5,344 nucleotides of DNA from Sedimentisphaerales bacterium. GTDB taxonomy: Bacteria; Planctomycetota; Phycisphaerae; Sedimentisphaerales; SG8-4. Positions within the stretch are counted from its first letter, which is position 1; the number at the start of each line of letters is the position of its first letter. The stretch is taken from contig JAFGCA010000575.1 in assembly GCA_016932895.1 (NCBI GenBank), positions 1-5,344 on the forward strand, written 5' to 3'. The notes under the pieces were generated by a model. It saw nothing but the letters and a program-made list of their open reading frames with translations. It had not been told where the DNA came from and did no database searches. This document shows positions 1 through 5,344 of this stretch, piece after piece. The translations under genes were made by a program, and so were the position numbers.

Positions 1-824
1 GCGCTGTTGAAGCTGATGAGCGCCAGGCCGAGTGCGCCGTAGGCCAGCCGCTCGAGATCATCAAGGCTCACCGCCGGAAGGGCGGGCCGGGGCAGGCCGG
101 CAGGAATGGAGCCAAGGAGGGTTACGCCTCGCCCGTCCAGGCCCAGCCACAGGGAGGCGGCGATGCCCAAGGCTACTGCGACCAGGGGGCCGGGAAGCCG
201 GGGGGATAGCCGCTTAAGGACGAGCAGGAGCGCGACCGTGGTGCCTGCCACCGCCAGCGTCGGCAGATGGGTCTCTCCGAACCGCCCGGCAACCGCTGCA
301 AGCTGCCGAAAAATGCCGCCATGGGGGAGCGCGAAACCGAGCATCTTACCAAACTGCCCGACAACGATGGCCAGGGCGATCCCGTTGAGGTATCCGGCGA
401 GGATGGGCCGCGCCAGGAAGTTGGTCAGAAAGCCCAGCCGAAGGCAGCCCGCGACGATACAGAAGGCGCCGGTGATGACCGCCAGCGTCATGGCCAGGGA
501 GACGGCGCGCTCCGCGTCTCCTGCCGCCATGGGCAGGATGATGGCGGCGACGATGGTGCAGGTGGCGGCATCGGGAGCGAGGATGAGCTGACGCGAAGTC
601 CCGAACAGTGCGTAGGCGAGCAGCGGCAGGATGCTGGCATAGAGGCCGTAGACCGGCGGCAGGCCGGCGAGCTGCGAGTAGGCGATGGCCACCGGCACCG
701 CCACTGCCGCGACTGAGAAGCCGGCCACGATATCGTAGCGCAGCCAGCTCCGGTCATACCGACGGAGAACGGCAAGGCCCGGCAGGATCCTCGCGCCCGC
801 CCGAGATGGGTGGTATTCATTCAT
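1..824 (-). CDS. SulP-family anion permease (likely sulfate transporter), N-terminal part
   Basis: This is the first 274 residues of an inner-membrane SulP/SLC26-type anion permease; the gene runs off the left edge. The SulP signature is at residues 43-62 (including AYSQLAGLPPVYGLYAS), followed by YALFGTSRQL (71-80) and APDAATCTIVA (83-93), the conserved block after the first helices. Hydrophobic segments are visible near residues 32-50, 60-78, 86-101, 107-127, 139-157, 188-204 and 212-228. SulP proteins are usually 500-600 residues with a C-terminal cytoplasmic STAS domain, which would lie outside the window. The start at 824 is set by AAGGAG at 838-833, eight bases upstream; the ATG four bases further in is in another frame. 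SulP members move sulfate, bicarbonate or dicarboxylates, so sulfate is inferred from the sulfatase next door, 194 bp upstream. Family is near certain; substrate is not. Confidence 0.93.
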   Translation of the reverse strand, partial: MNEYHPSRAGARILPGLAVLRRYDRSWLRYDIVAGFSVAAVAVPVAIAYSQLAGLPPVYGLYASILPLLAYALFGTSRQLILAPDAATCTIVAAIILPMAAGDAERAVSLAMTLAVITGAFCIVAGCLRLGFLTNFLARPILAGYLNGIALAIVVGQFGKMLGFALPHGGIFRQLAAVAGRFGETHLPTLAVAGTTVALLLVLKRLSPRLPGPLVAVALGIAASLWLGLDGRGVTLLGSIPAGLPRPALPAVSLDDLERLAYGALGLALISFNS

Positions 825-861
825 AGATCACGCTCCTTTTTCCGGGACAAAGGGCCGCTGC

Positions 862-895
862 GGGCGACCGATCGCGCATCAGCACCGGTCGGCCC
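862..895 (-). promoter_or_regulatory. Hairpin in the leader of the SulP gene
   Basis: An imperfect inverted repeat, GGGCGACCG at 862-870 against CGGTCGGCCC at 886-895, gives nine base pairs with one bulged G around a 15-base loop. It lies 38 bases upstream of the SulP start. No T-run follows it on the minus strand, so it does not look like an intrinsic terminator. It could be a structured leader, an operator for a dimeric regulator, or a chance product of GC-rich sequence. No matching riboswitch class was recognised. Confidence 0.3.
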
Positions 896-960
896 ATCAA
901 ATTCATGCTTATCTTTGCTCAAAACAGGCACTGCTTCCTGCGCTGAACGCCCCCGCCGAA

Positions 961-1000
961 GGAAATTAACAAATGCCCGGCGACCCCGGCAAGGGGGCCG
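961..1000 (-). terminator. Possible weak intrinsic terminator after the sulfatase gene
   Basis: Just past the sulfatase stop, GCCG (1000-997) and GGGG-complement pairing fold the minus strand into two 4-bp GC stems (978-981 with 997-1000; 984-987 with 993-996). They are separated by a two-base bulge and enclose a five-base loop. The downstream side (977-961) is a T-rich tract containing ATTTGTTAATTT rather than a clean T-run. If it works, the SulP gene would be transcribed partly by readthrough or from its own promoter. No convincing promoter was seen in the 825-960 leader. Confidence 0.35.
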
Positions 1001-1018
1001 AGCGGACAAACCCCGCGG

Positions 1019-3391
1019 TTATTGCCGGGCCATTGCGATGCGGATGACGTCCTCCGCCTTCACCATGTGGTCGCTGTTGGCCGGATCGTCGGCGATCGAG
1101 AGCAGGATGCCCTTGATCGCACCGTTGAACCGGTTGTCGCCCGCCTTGTAGTCCGGCGATACGGGCGCGCCGCTGTCCTCGCCGACGTCGCAGCCGTCAT
1201 CGGCGGAGAAGATCATCGCCAACGTGGCGTCGATATCTCCTTCGCCGGCCTTCTGGCCGTCGACGTAAAGCGTCGCCTTGCCGCCCTTGCCCATGCCGCC
1301 GCCGGCGTAGGCAAACTCCATGCGCACCTGGTGCTCGCCGGCCGGCAGCTTGTCCTTCGACTCGACGAAGAAGCTTTTGAAGCCGCCCCAGTTGTAGCAG
1401 TACTTCAGCTTTCCGTCCTTGGCGTACAGGCTCCAGCCGCCGATGTTCGCGCCCTGGGAGATGATCACGCCCTCGGCGCCTTTCTCCGGGACAACGATCT
1501 CGGCCGTCACGGAGTGCGACTTGTTCTTCAGGTTGAGCACGCAGTTCTCGCCCAGGCGACCCATGCCGGAAAAGAGCATCTGCTGTTTTCCCTTGATCAG
1601 GATCGGCCGCCCGGCGGTGTCGGGGTTGAGTTTCTCCATCAACCGATCATCCAGCGGCAATACCTTGTACCGCGTCGCCTCGATCAACCACAGGCGCTGA
1701 AGCTCGTGCAGTTTCTCCGGATTCTTCTTGGACACGTCGTTCGCCTGGCTCCAGTCGCCCGGCTCGTAGAGCTCCCACACGTCGTCGTCGAAGGCCGGCG
1801 GCTTTTCCGTCAGAGGCGCCCAGGGCGTCTTGTGATGCGTCACCGCCGTCCACCCCTTGTGGTAGATGCCGCGGTTGCCGAACATTTCGAAGTACTGGAG
1901 ATCGTGCTGCTCCGGCGCTTTCGCATCATCGAAGGCGTAAAGCATGCTCGTGCCCTCGAAGGGGTCCTGCGGGACGCCGTCCACCGATACCGGCTCGGGC
2001 AGTCCCGCCGCCTCGAGCACGGTGGGCACCACATCAATGACGTGCGTGAACTGCGAGCGGATCTCGCCCTTGGTCTTGATGCCCTTGGGCCAGGACACGA
2101 TCGTCCCGTTGCGCGTACCGCCCCAGTGGGACGCAACCTGCTTGGTCCACTGGTAGGGCGTGTTCATGGCCAGCGCCCACGCGGCGGAGTAGTGATTGTA
2201 CGACTCCGACCCGCCCAGCTTCTCCAGCCGCTCATTGAGGAACTCGGGCGTCTCGAAGCCCTGCAGCCCGTTGAAGTAGCTCATCTCGTTGAAGCAGCCG
2301 TTGATGCCGCCTTCGGCCGACGCGCCGTTGTCGCCGATGATGTAGTAGATGAGCGTGTCTTCGAAGATCTCCAGCTTCTTCAGACCCTCGATAAGGCGGC
2401 CGACATGGTGGTCGGTGTACTCCATGTAGCCGGCATAGACCTCGGCCTCGCGCGCCAGAAAAGGTTTGAACTCCTCGGGCATCTCGTCCCACCTCGGGAG
2501 TTCCTTGTTCCAGGCGGTGAGTTGACAGCCCTGCGAGACGACCCCAAGCATCTTCTGACGCGCGAGCGTCTCCTCGCGTAGCTTCTCCCAGCCCTGGTCG
2601 AACTTGCCCTTGTACTTGTCCGCCCATTCCTTCGGCACATGGTGCGGCGCGTGGGTGGCGCCGGGTGCGAAGTAGACGAAGAAGGGCTTGTCGGGAGCGA
2701 GGGCCTTCTGCCGGGATATCCAGTTCATGGCCTTGGTGGTCATGTCATCCACGAGGTGATAGCCCTCCTCGGGAGTCTTGTCCGGTTCGACGGGGGTGGT
2801 GCCCTCATAGAGGCTCGGGTACCACTGGTTGGCTTCGCCGCCGATAAAGCCGTAGAAATATTCGAAACCGCCGCCGCCCGCGGGCCAGGCGTCGAAAGGC
2901 CCGACCGGGCTCGTCTGCCAGACCGGCACCTCGTGGCACTTGCCGAACATGGCCGTGTTGTAGCCGTTCAGCTTGAGCGTCGTGGCCAGCGGCGCCATCG
3001 AGTTAGGCCGCACCGAGCAGTAGCCCGGAGCGCCGGTGGCGATTTCGGTGATGCCGCCCATGCCGGCGGAGTGGTGATTGCGCCCGGTCAGCAGCGCCTG
3101 CCGCGTGGGCGAGCAGAGCGCCGTGGTATGGAAGCGATTGAGCTTCAAGCCCTCCGTGGCCAGCTTCTCCGCGGTCGGCGTCTGGCAGGGACCGCCGAAA
3201 GCGCTGGACGACCCGAATCCGGCGTCGTCTATCAGCACGATCAGCACGTTCGGCGCGCCCTTGGGCGGCCGCAGTTGAGGAATCGGTGGGAACTTGCTGT
3301 TCGGGTCCTTCGCGTCGTACGCGATGAACTTCGGCTTCTCTGTGTTCGGCATCGGCAGATGCGAACGGTGTTTGTTGTCGGGTGTGCTCAT
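1019..3391 (-). CDS. Type I sulfatase (arylsulfatase-like), formylglycine-dependent, cytoplasmic
   Basis: This 790-residue enzyme of the alkaline-phosphatase fold should hydrolyse a sulfate ester to alcohol plus sulfate. Metal ligands are visible as IDDAGFG (Asp55, Asp56) and GDNG (Asp354, Asn355). The sulfatase signature is ALCSPTRQALLTG (residues 91-103), with Cys93 the residue oxidised to formylglycine and Arg97 stabilising it. Other likely active-site residues are Lys151 and His153 (GKCHE), His247 (GATHAPHH), and Lys417/His422 around ASHWGGTR. Residues from about 600 form a glycine- and beta-rich extension absent from shorter arylsulfatases such as Pseudomonas AtsA, probably a LamG-like sandwich. 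There is no signal peptide, so the protein is inferred to be cytosolic. The start MSTPDNK is chosen for AAGGAG at 3405-3400, eight bases upstream; the reading frame stays open to 3442 but that extension is leader. The maturase upstream on the same strand fits a Cys-type sulfatase. The true substrate cannot be read from sequence. Confidence 0.95.
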   Translation of the reverse strand: MSTPDNKHRSHLPMPNTEKPKFIAYDAKDPNSKFPPIPQLRPPKGAPNVLIVLIDDAGFGSSSAFGGPCQTPTAEKLATEGLKLNRFHTTALCSPTRQALLTGRNHHSAGMGGITEIATGAPGYCSVRPNSMAPLATTLKLNGYNTAMFGKCHEVPVWQTSPVGPFDAWPAGGGGFEYFYGFIGGEANQWYPSLYEGTTPVEPDKTPEEGYHLVDDMTTKAMNWISRQKALAPDKPFFVYFAPGATHAPHHVPKEWADKYKGKFDQGWEKLREETLARQKMLGVVSQGCQLTAWNKELPRWDEMPEEFKPFLAREAEVYAGYMEYTDHHVGRLIEGLKKLEIFEDTLIYYIIGDNGASAEGGINGCFNEMSYFNGLQGFETPEFLNERLEKLGGSESYNHYSAAWALAMNTPYQWTKQVASHWGGTRNGTIVSWPKGIKTKGEIRSQFTHVIDVVPTVLEAAGLPEPVSVDGVPQDPFEGTSMLYAFDDAKAPEQHDLQYFEMFGNRGIYHKGWTAVTHHKTPWAPLTEKPPAFDDDVWELYEPGDWSQANDVSKKNPEKLHELQRLWLIEATRYKVLPLDDRLMEKLNPDTAGRPILIKGKQQMLFSGMGRLGENCVLNLKNKSHSVTAEIVVPEKGAEGVIISQGANIGGWSLYAKDGKLKYCYNWGGFKSFFVESKDKLPAGEHQVRMEFAYAGGGMGKGGKATLYVDGQKAGEGDIDATLAMIFSADDGCDVGEDSGAPVSPDYKAGDNRFNGAIKGILLSIADDPANSDHMVKAEDVIRIAMARQ

Positions 3392-3474
3392 GTCTATCTC
3401 TCCTTTTGTGGTTTGTTTTCTACGTTTCTTGTTTACTCGCAACAGGACTCTGCTTGACTGCGTATGTTATGATC
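3380..3474 (-). repeat. Left copy of a degenerate direct repeat (maturase tail, leader and start)
   Basis: This copy matches 4963-5056 in the same orientation. The block 3420-3474 is identical to 5002-5056 at 49 of 55 positions without gaps, and the 16 bases at 3380-3395, covering the ATG and the next codons, are identical to 4963-4978. The leader between them is 28 bases here and 27 in the other copy, and is similar but not identical. It supplies the ribosome binding site and start of the sulfatase. Confidence 0.9.
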
Positions 3475-3491
3475 CTCTCAACATAACGGCC
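3420..3491 (-). pseudogene. Relic of the 3' end of a sulfatase-maturase gene
   Basis: Read on the minus strand, these 24 codons, including a TAG stop, encode GRYVERIITY followed by AVKQSPVASKQET. The real maturase ends with GHYADEIMTS followed by AVKEIPVASRQET. Fourteen of 23 residues are identical, several differences are conservative, and the stop lies at the same place. The similarity reaches further at protein level than the clear DNA repeat, so this was probably once translated as the end of a separate, diverged maturase gene or a duplicate of this one. No SPASM cysteines precede it; upstream the sequence passes straight into the 3' end of the DUF1254 gene in a different frame. It has no start of its own and is unlikely to be expressed. 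Confidence 0.7.
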
Positions 3492-3513
3492 CTCCTCCCC
3501 ATAGGACGTCCAT

Positions 3514-4929
3514 TTACTTTACACGCGTCAGCGGGGGTTGCTTCCAGGAGCCATTCAGTGCAGCTTCTTCAGGCCAATAGATGCGCATCGCTACCCAGAA
3601 TGGCCCACTTGGAGCAGGCAACCAGTTAGACTCCTTTTCTGCCCCAGGCGATTTCGCTTGGATGTAGAGCGTCAGACCATCGTCCGCATCGCGCTTGAGG
3701 TTAGGGAGCATGGGAGAGTTGATGAGATATCGGTTGATCGGATTGGCCACCAGAAGGCTTTCTGGCAATCCATACATCGTGACCGACCAAAATGCATGAG
3801 CCGGAGGCAACTGGCCCGGTGCAAAGCGCAGGGTGTACCGATTCTTCGATGCATCCAATTCTCCACCATCTGCATCCTTTCGATAAAATGGATAGATGGC
3901 CTCCTGCTTCGAGTTTCCATAGAGACCGATTACAGCCGCAGCAAAGCGGTATAGGTAGTTGTTCTTCAGATATTCTCGCGTGCCGAAGAGGTCGCCGCTT
4001 GTCACTTTGTCGCCCGCAAAATCGGTCTTTTCAAAGGCAGCGAACTCCTCCCAAGCATCCGCCATACCTCCGGCCAATGCCTCTTTCATTTCTGGTGTGA
4101 GCTTTGCACCATCAATAGCCTTACCACTTCCCACATTGATCTTGGCGAAACGGGCCATTAGATCGACCTCGGAGGGTACCGTTGGACAGAATTGCAGCAC
4201 GAAGCTCAGGACATTGAAGAACTCTGGTGATGTCTTCTGTGTTTCAGGCGTGAGCCGAGGCATAGAACCTTTTACTAACGGCTTAACGGGAGCTGGATGA
4301 CCTAGAAAAGCCGAAAGAGGCTGCACTTTGTAACCCGCTTGCACCTTCTTCACATTGTCGATATCACTGGGATCAAAGAGTTGGGTCCGATAGGTGACGA
4401 ATACCGCTTCGGTTTCCGAGCGGAATACCTTCTTGAAGCCTTCGGGTATGTCACCTGTCCAGCCGGGTCCGACAACGAGAAAGTCACCAGCCTCATTCCC
4501 GGTGGCACGACTGCCGATGTAATCGAAATTATGGGTGTAGGCGTCGATCAGCTGAATCGAGTAATACCGGTTCGGTTCAACTGCAGGTACCGTCAAGACA
4601 ATAGGTTCAGCACGCAGATCCAGCCCCGCCACCGAATAAGGCGTGTCTGAGTTCGGCGACACAATTGCCCTGTCGTCCGGCGTGAAGACCCGCGGAATAT
4701 TGCGTATGTGATTCCAGGGGGCCTTGAACTCAGGGTTATCGATATCCGAGAAATAAGTGTACATGACGCGAGCCGCGTCAACCATCGGATAGCCATAAAT
4801 GTAAGCCTCCTTGGCGATGGCTCGGGCTTCTGTGGGGCTTACTTCGATTTCGGTGCTTGCCTCCGAGAACGGGGCAACTGCGAGCGTCGCCAAGATACAG
4901 ACGCAGACTGTAGCAGTCGTGAGTTTCAT
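3514..4929 (-). CDS. Exported DUF1254/DUF1214-domain protein of unknown function
   Basis: The protein has 471 residues from this start. It opens with a typical Sec signal peptide: MKLTT, a hydrophobic stretch ATVCVCILATLAVAP, then FSEAS, so the mature protein should be periplasmic or secreted. The DUF1254 domain follows, with NIPRVFTPDDRAIVSPNSDT, then RYYSIQLIDAYTHNFDYIG and DFLVVGPGW. The C-terminal DUF1214 domain is marked by FAPGQLPPAHAFWSVTMYG, NRYLI and, near the end, WLPAPSGPFWVAMRIYWP with a final NGSW. The two domains occur together in a widespread bacterial family with no established enzymatic activity known to me. An in-frame ATG at 4974 (MSTPKND) would add a 15-residue charged leader. 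I prefer 4929 because it gives a normal signal peptide and has its own AAGGAG at 4944-4939, nine bases upstream. The gene is less GC-rich than its neighbours and is bracketed by the direct repeats. Its position between maturase and sulfatase suggests co-transcription; the role is unknown. Confidence 0.9.
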   Translation of the reverse strand: MKLTTATVCVCILATLAVAPFSEASTEIEVSPTEARAIAKEAYIYGYPMVDAARVMYTYFSDIDNPEFKAPWNHIRNIPRVFTPDDRAIVSPNSDTPYSVAGLDLRAEPIVLTVPAVEPNRYYSIQLIDAYTHNFDYIGSRATGNEAGDFLVVGPGWTGDIPEGFKKVFRSETEAVFVTYRTQLFDPSDIDNVKKVQAGYKVQPLSAFLGHPAPVKPLVKGSMPRLTPETQKTSPEFFNVLSFVLQFCPTVPSEVDLMARFAKINVGSGKAIDGAKLTPEMKEALAGGMADAWEEFAAFEKTDFAGDKVTSGDLFGTREYLKNNYLYRFAAAVIGLYGNSKQEAIYPFYRKDADGGELDASKNRYTLRFAPGQLPPAHAFWSVTMYGLPESLLVANPINRYLINSPMLPNLKRDADDGLTLYIQAKSPGAEKESNWLPAPSGPFWVAMRIYWPEEAALNGSWKQPPLTRVK

Positions 4930-4986
4930 TCTCTCTTTCTCCTTTTGTGTCTTATCGTTCTTGGGTGTGCTCATGTCTCTTTCCTT
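4927..4986 (-). promoter_or_regulatory. Double translation start region of the DUF1254 gene
   Basis: Two in-frame starts, each with a ribosome binding site, lie 45 bases apart. The upstream ATG (4974-4972) has AAGGAA at 4986-4981 and begins with the codons for MSTP, as the sulfatase does. The downstream ATG (4929-4927) has AAGGAG at 4944-4939 and begins the signal peptide. The sequence CACAAAAGGAGA before the downstream ATG also occurs in the sulfatase leader, so the region looks like two stacked versions of one initiation module. Which start is used decides whether the export signal is N-terminal or preceded by 15 charged residues. Confidence 0.55.
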
Positions 4987-5056
4987 TTTCTGGTGTGTCT
5001 TCTACGTTTCTTGTCTACTCGCAACAGGAATCTCCTTGACTGCTGATGTCATGATC
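4963..5056 (-). repeat. Right copy of a degenerate direct repeat (maturase tail, leader and start)
   Basis: This is the counterpart of 3380-3474. Here the coding part is the real 3' end of the maturase gene (stop TAG at 5004-5002), followed by a 27-base leader and an ATG with codons for MSTP in frame with the DUF1254 protein. The two copies lie about 1.58 kb apart, and the DUF1254 gene is the only gene between them. Confidence 0.9.
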
Positions 5057-5344
5057 TCATCGGCGTAATGCCCACGCTTCAGAAGATCGGCCATCTTTCG
5101 CATCGCCGGCTCAGTGTGTTCGAAAAACGCTTTGAGCCCCGAGCATAGCCAGTTGAGACCGGGCTCGCCATCGGGTGTGCGAAGGATGCGGTTCTTGGGG
5201 CACTCGCCATGACACGTGAACCGGTACCGGCACTGCCGACAGTACCCGGGGAGAGTTGACTGTTTGGTCTGGCCGAACGCGATCTGTTTGGCGCCGTTGA
5301 CCATTTCCACGAGCGGGGTCTGCGTGATATTCCCCAGAAGGTAC
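5002..5344 (-). CDS. Anaerobic sulfatase-maturating enzyme (radical SAM, SPASM domain), C-terminal part
   Basis: Only the last 113 residues are in the window; the radical-SAM core with its CxxxCxxC motif lies off the right edge. The visible part begins YLLGNITQTPLVEMV and carries the SPASM cysteine array YCRQCRYRFTCHGECPKNR, then TPDGEPGLNWLC: spacing C-x2-C-x5-C-x3-C-x18-C. In this family these cysteines help hold two auxiliary 4Fe-4S clusters. The GECPKNR and TPDGEPGLN segments with the following FFEH are characteristic of anSME/AslB-type maturases rather than other SPASM proteins. The enzyme oxidises the active-site Cys or Ser of type I sulfatases to formylglycine in the cytoplasm before folding; its obvious client is the Cys93-type sulfatase in this block. 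The gene ends 27 bases before the upstream ATG of the DUF1254 gene, consistent with one operon. The GTG at 5310 is an internal Val codon, not a start. Confidence 0.94.
   Translation of the reverse strand, partial: YLLGNITQTPLVEMVNGAKQIAFGQTKQSTLPGYCRQCRYRFTCHGECPKNRILRTPDGEPGLNWLCSGLKAFFEHTEPAMRKMADLLKRGHYADEIMTSAVKEIPVASRQET

Noticed and set aside
106..716. Plus-strand open frames across the SulP gene
   Set aside because: They are antisense to clear SulP sequence, with compositions typical of shadow frames.
488..820. Minus-strand frame of 110 codons starting at the ATG at 820
   Set aside because: It is out of frame with the SulP reading frame that starts at 824, and gives a Ser/Pro/Arg-rich peptide with no membrane segments.
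821..1009. 62-codon minus-strand frame from a TTG, ending in an ATGA overlap with the SulP start
   Set aside because: The overlap looks like translational coupling, but the start is TTG without a good ribosome binding site, the peptide is Arg-rich with no family resemblance, and the frame covers a likely terminator and hairpin. It is probably chance.
1022..2581. Long open frame (519 codons) on the plus strand opposite the sulfatase
   Set aside because: It is antisense to a sulfatase with intact catalytic motifs, and the translation has low-complexity Arg/Val/Leu/Ala/Gly composition with no recognisable domain. It is a by-product of GC-rich third positions in the real gene.
2639..3457. Plus-strand open frame of 272 codons opposite the 5' part of the sulfatase
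   Set aside because: It is another GC-driven antisense frame with no domain, and it overlaps the sulfatase catalytic region throughout.
3466..3487. Short perfect inverted repeat GTTATG / CATAAC with a ten-base loop between the DUF1254 and sulfatase genes
   Set aside because: The six-pair, AT-rich stem has no T-run and lies within the relic maturase tail, so it is probably incidental and not a terminator or operator.
3294..5068. Two or more plus-strand frames ending in similar hydrophobic peptides (for example around RFLFTRNRTLLDC and RFLSTRNRNLLDC)
   Set aside because: The shared peptides are only the reverse-strand reading of the direct repeat. No start signals or family support exist, and they run antisense to real genes.
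1..5344. tRNA, rRNA, CRISPR array, insertion sequence or integrase
   Set aside because: None was found on reading both strands. The only repeats are the two-copy gene-junction module and its leader fragments, which lack transposase genes or terminal inverted repeats.

Overview
The window reads as one leftward (minus-strand) gene block from a bacterium. SulP and the sulfatase are GC-rich with strong GC bias at third codon positions, while the gene between sulfatase and maturase is visibly less GC-rich. All four genes start with, or follow, purine-rich Shine-Dalgarno sequences. Nothing here fixes the species. A high-GC proteobacterium or similar environmental Gram-negative is plausible, given the secreted DUF1254/DUF1214 protein and the sulfatase/radical-SAM maturase pairing.

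In transcription order (right to left): (1) 5344-5002, the C-terminal 113 residues of a radical-SAM anaerobic sulfatase-maturating enzyme (anSME/AslB type), with its SPASM iron-sulfur cysteines; the rest lies off the right edge. (2) 4929-3514 (possible upstream start 4974), an exported DUF1254/DUF1214 protein of unknown function. (3) 3391-1019, a 790-residue type I sulfatase with the Cys-type formylglycine motif CSPTR and a C-terminal beta-sandwich-like extension. (4) 824-1, the N-terminal 274 residues of a SulP-family anion permease, cut by the left edge.

The logic is that of a sulfate-ester module. The maturase converts the sulfatase's active-site cysteine to formylglycine, the sulfatase hydrolyses a sulfate ester, and the SulP permease is well placed to move sulfate or a related anion. 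The sulfatase has no signal peptide, so it should act in the cytoplasm, whereas the DUF1254 protein has one. The role of the DUF1254 protein in the module is unknown.

The most unusual structure is a degenerate direct repeat of about 95 bp at 3380-3474 and 4963-5056. Each copy holds the last codons of a maturase gene, its stop, a short leader with a ribosome binding site, and an ATG followed by codons for MSTP. The right copy is the real end of the maturase gene. The left copy has no maturase gene attached and sits directly before the sulfatase. Protein-level similarity to the maturase tail runs past the clear DNA repeat. The DUF1254 gene lies exactly between the copies, which suggests it was inserted into, or captured by, a duplicated maturase-sulfatase junction. 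No RNA genes, CRISPR array or insertion sequence were seen.
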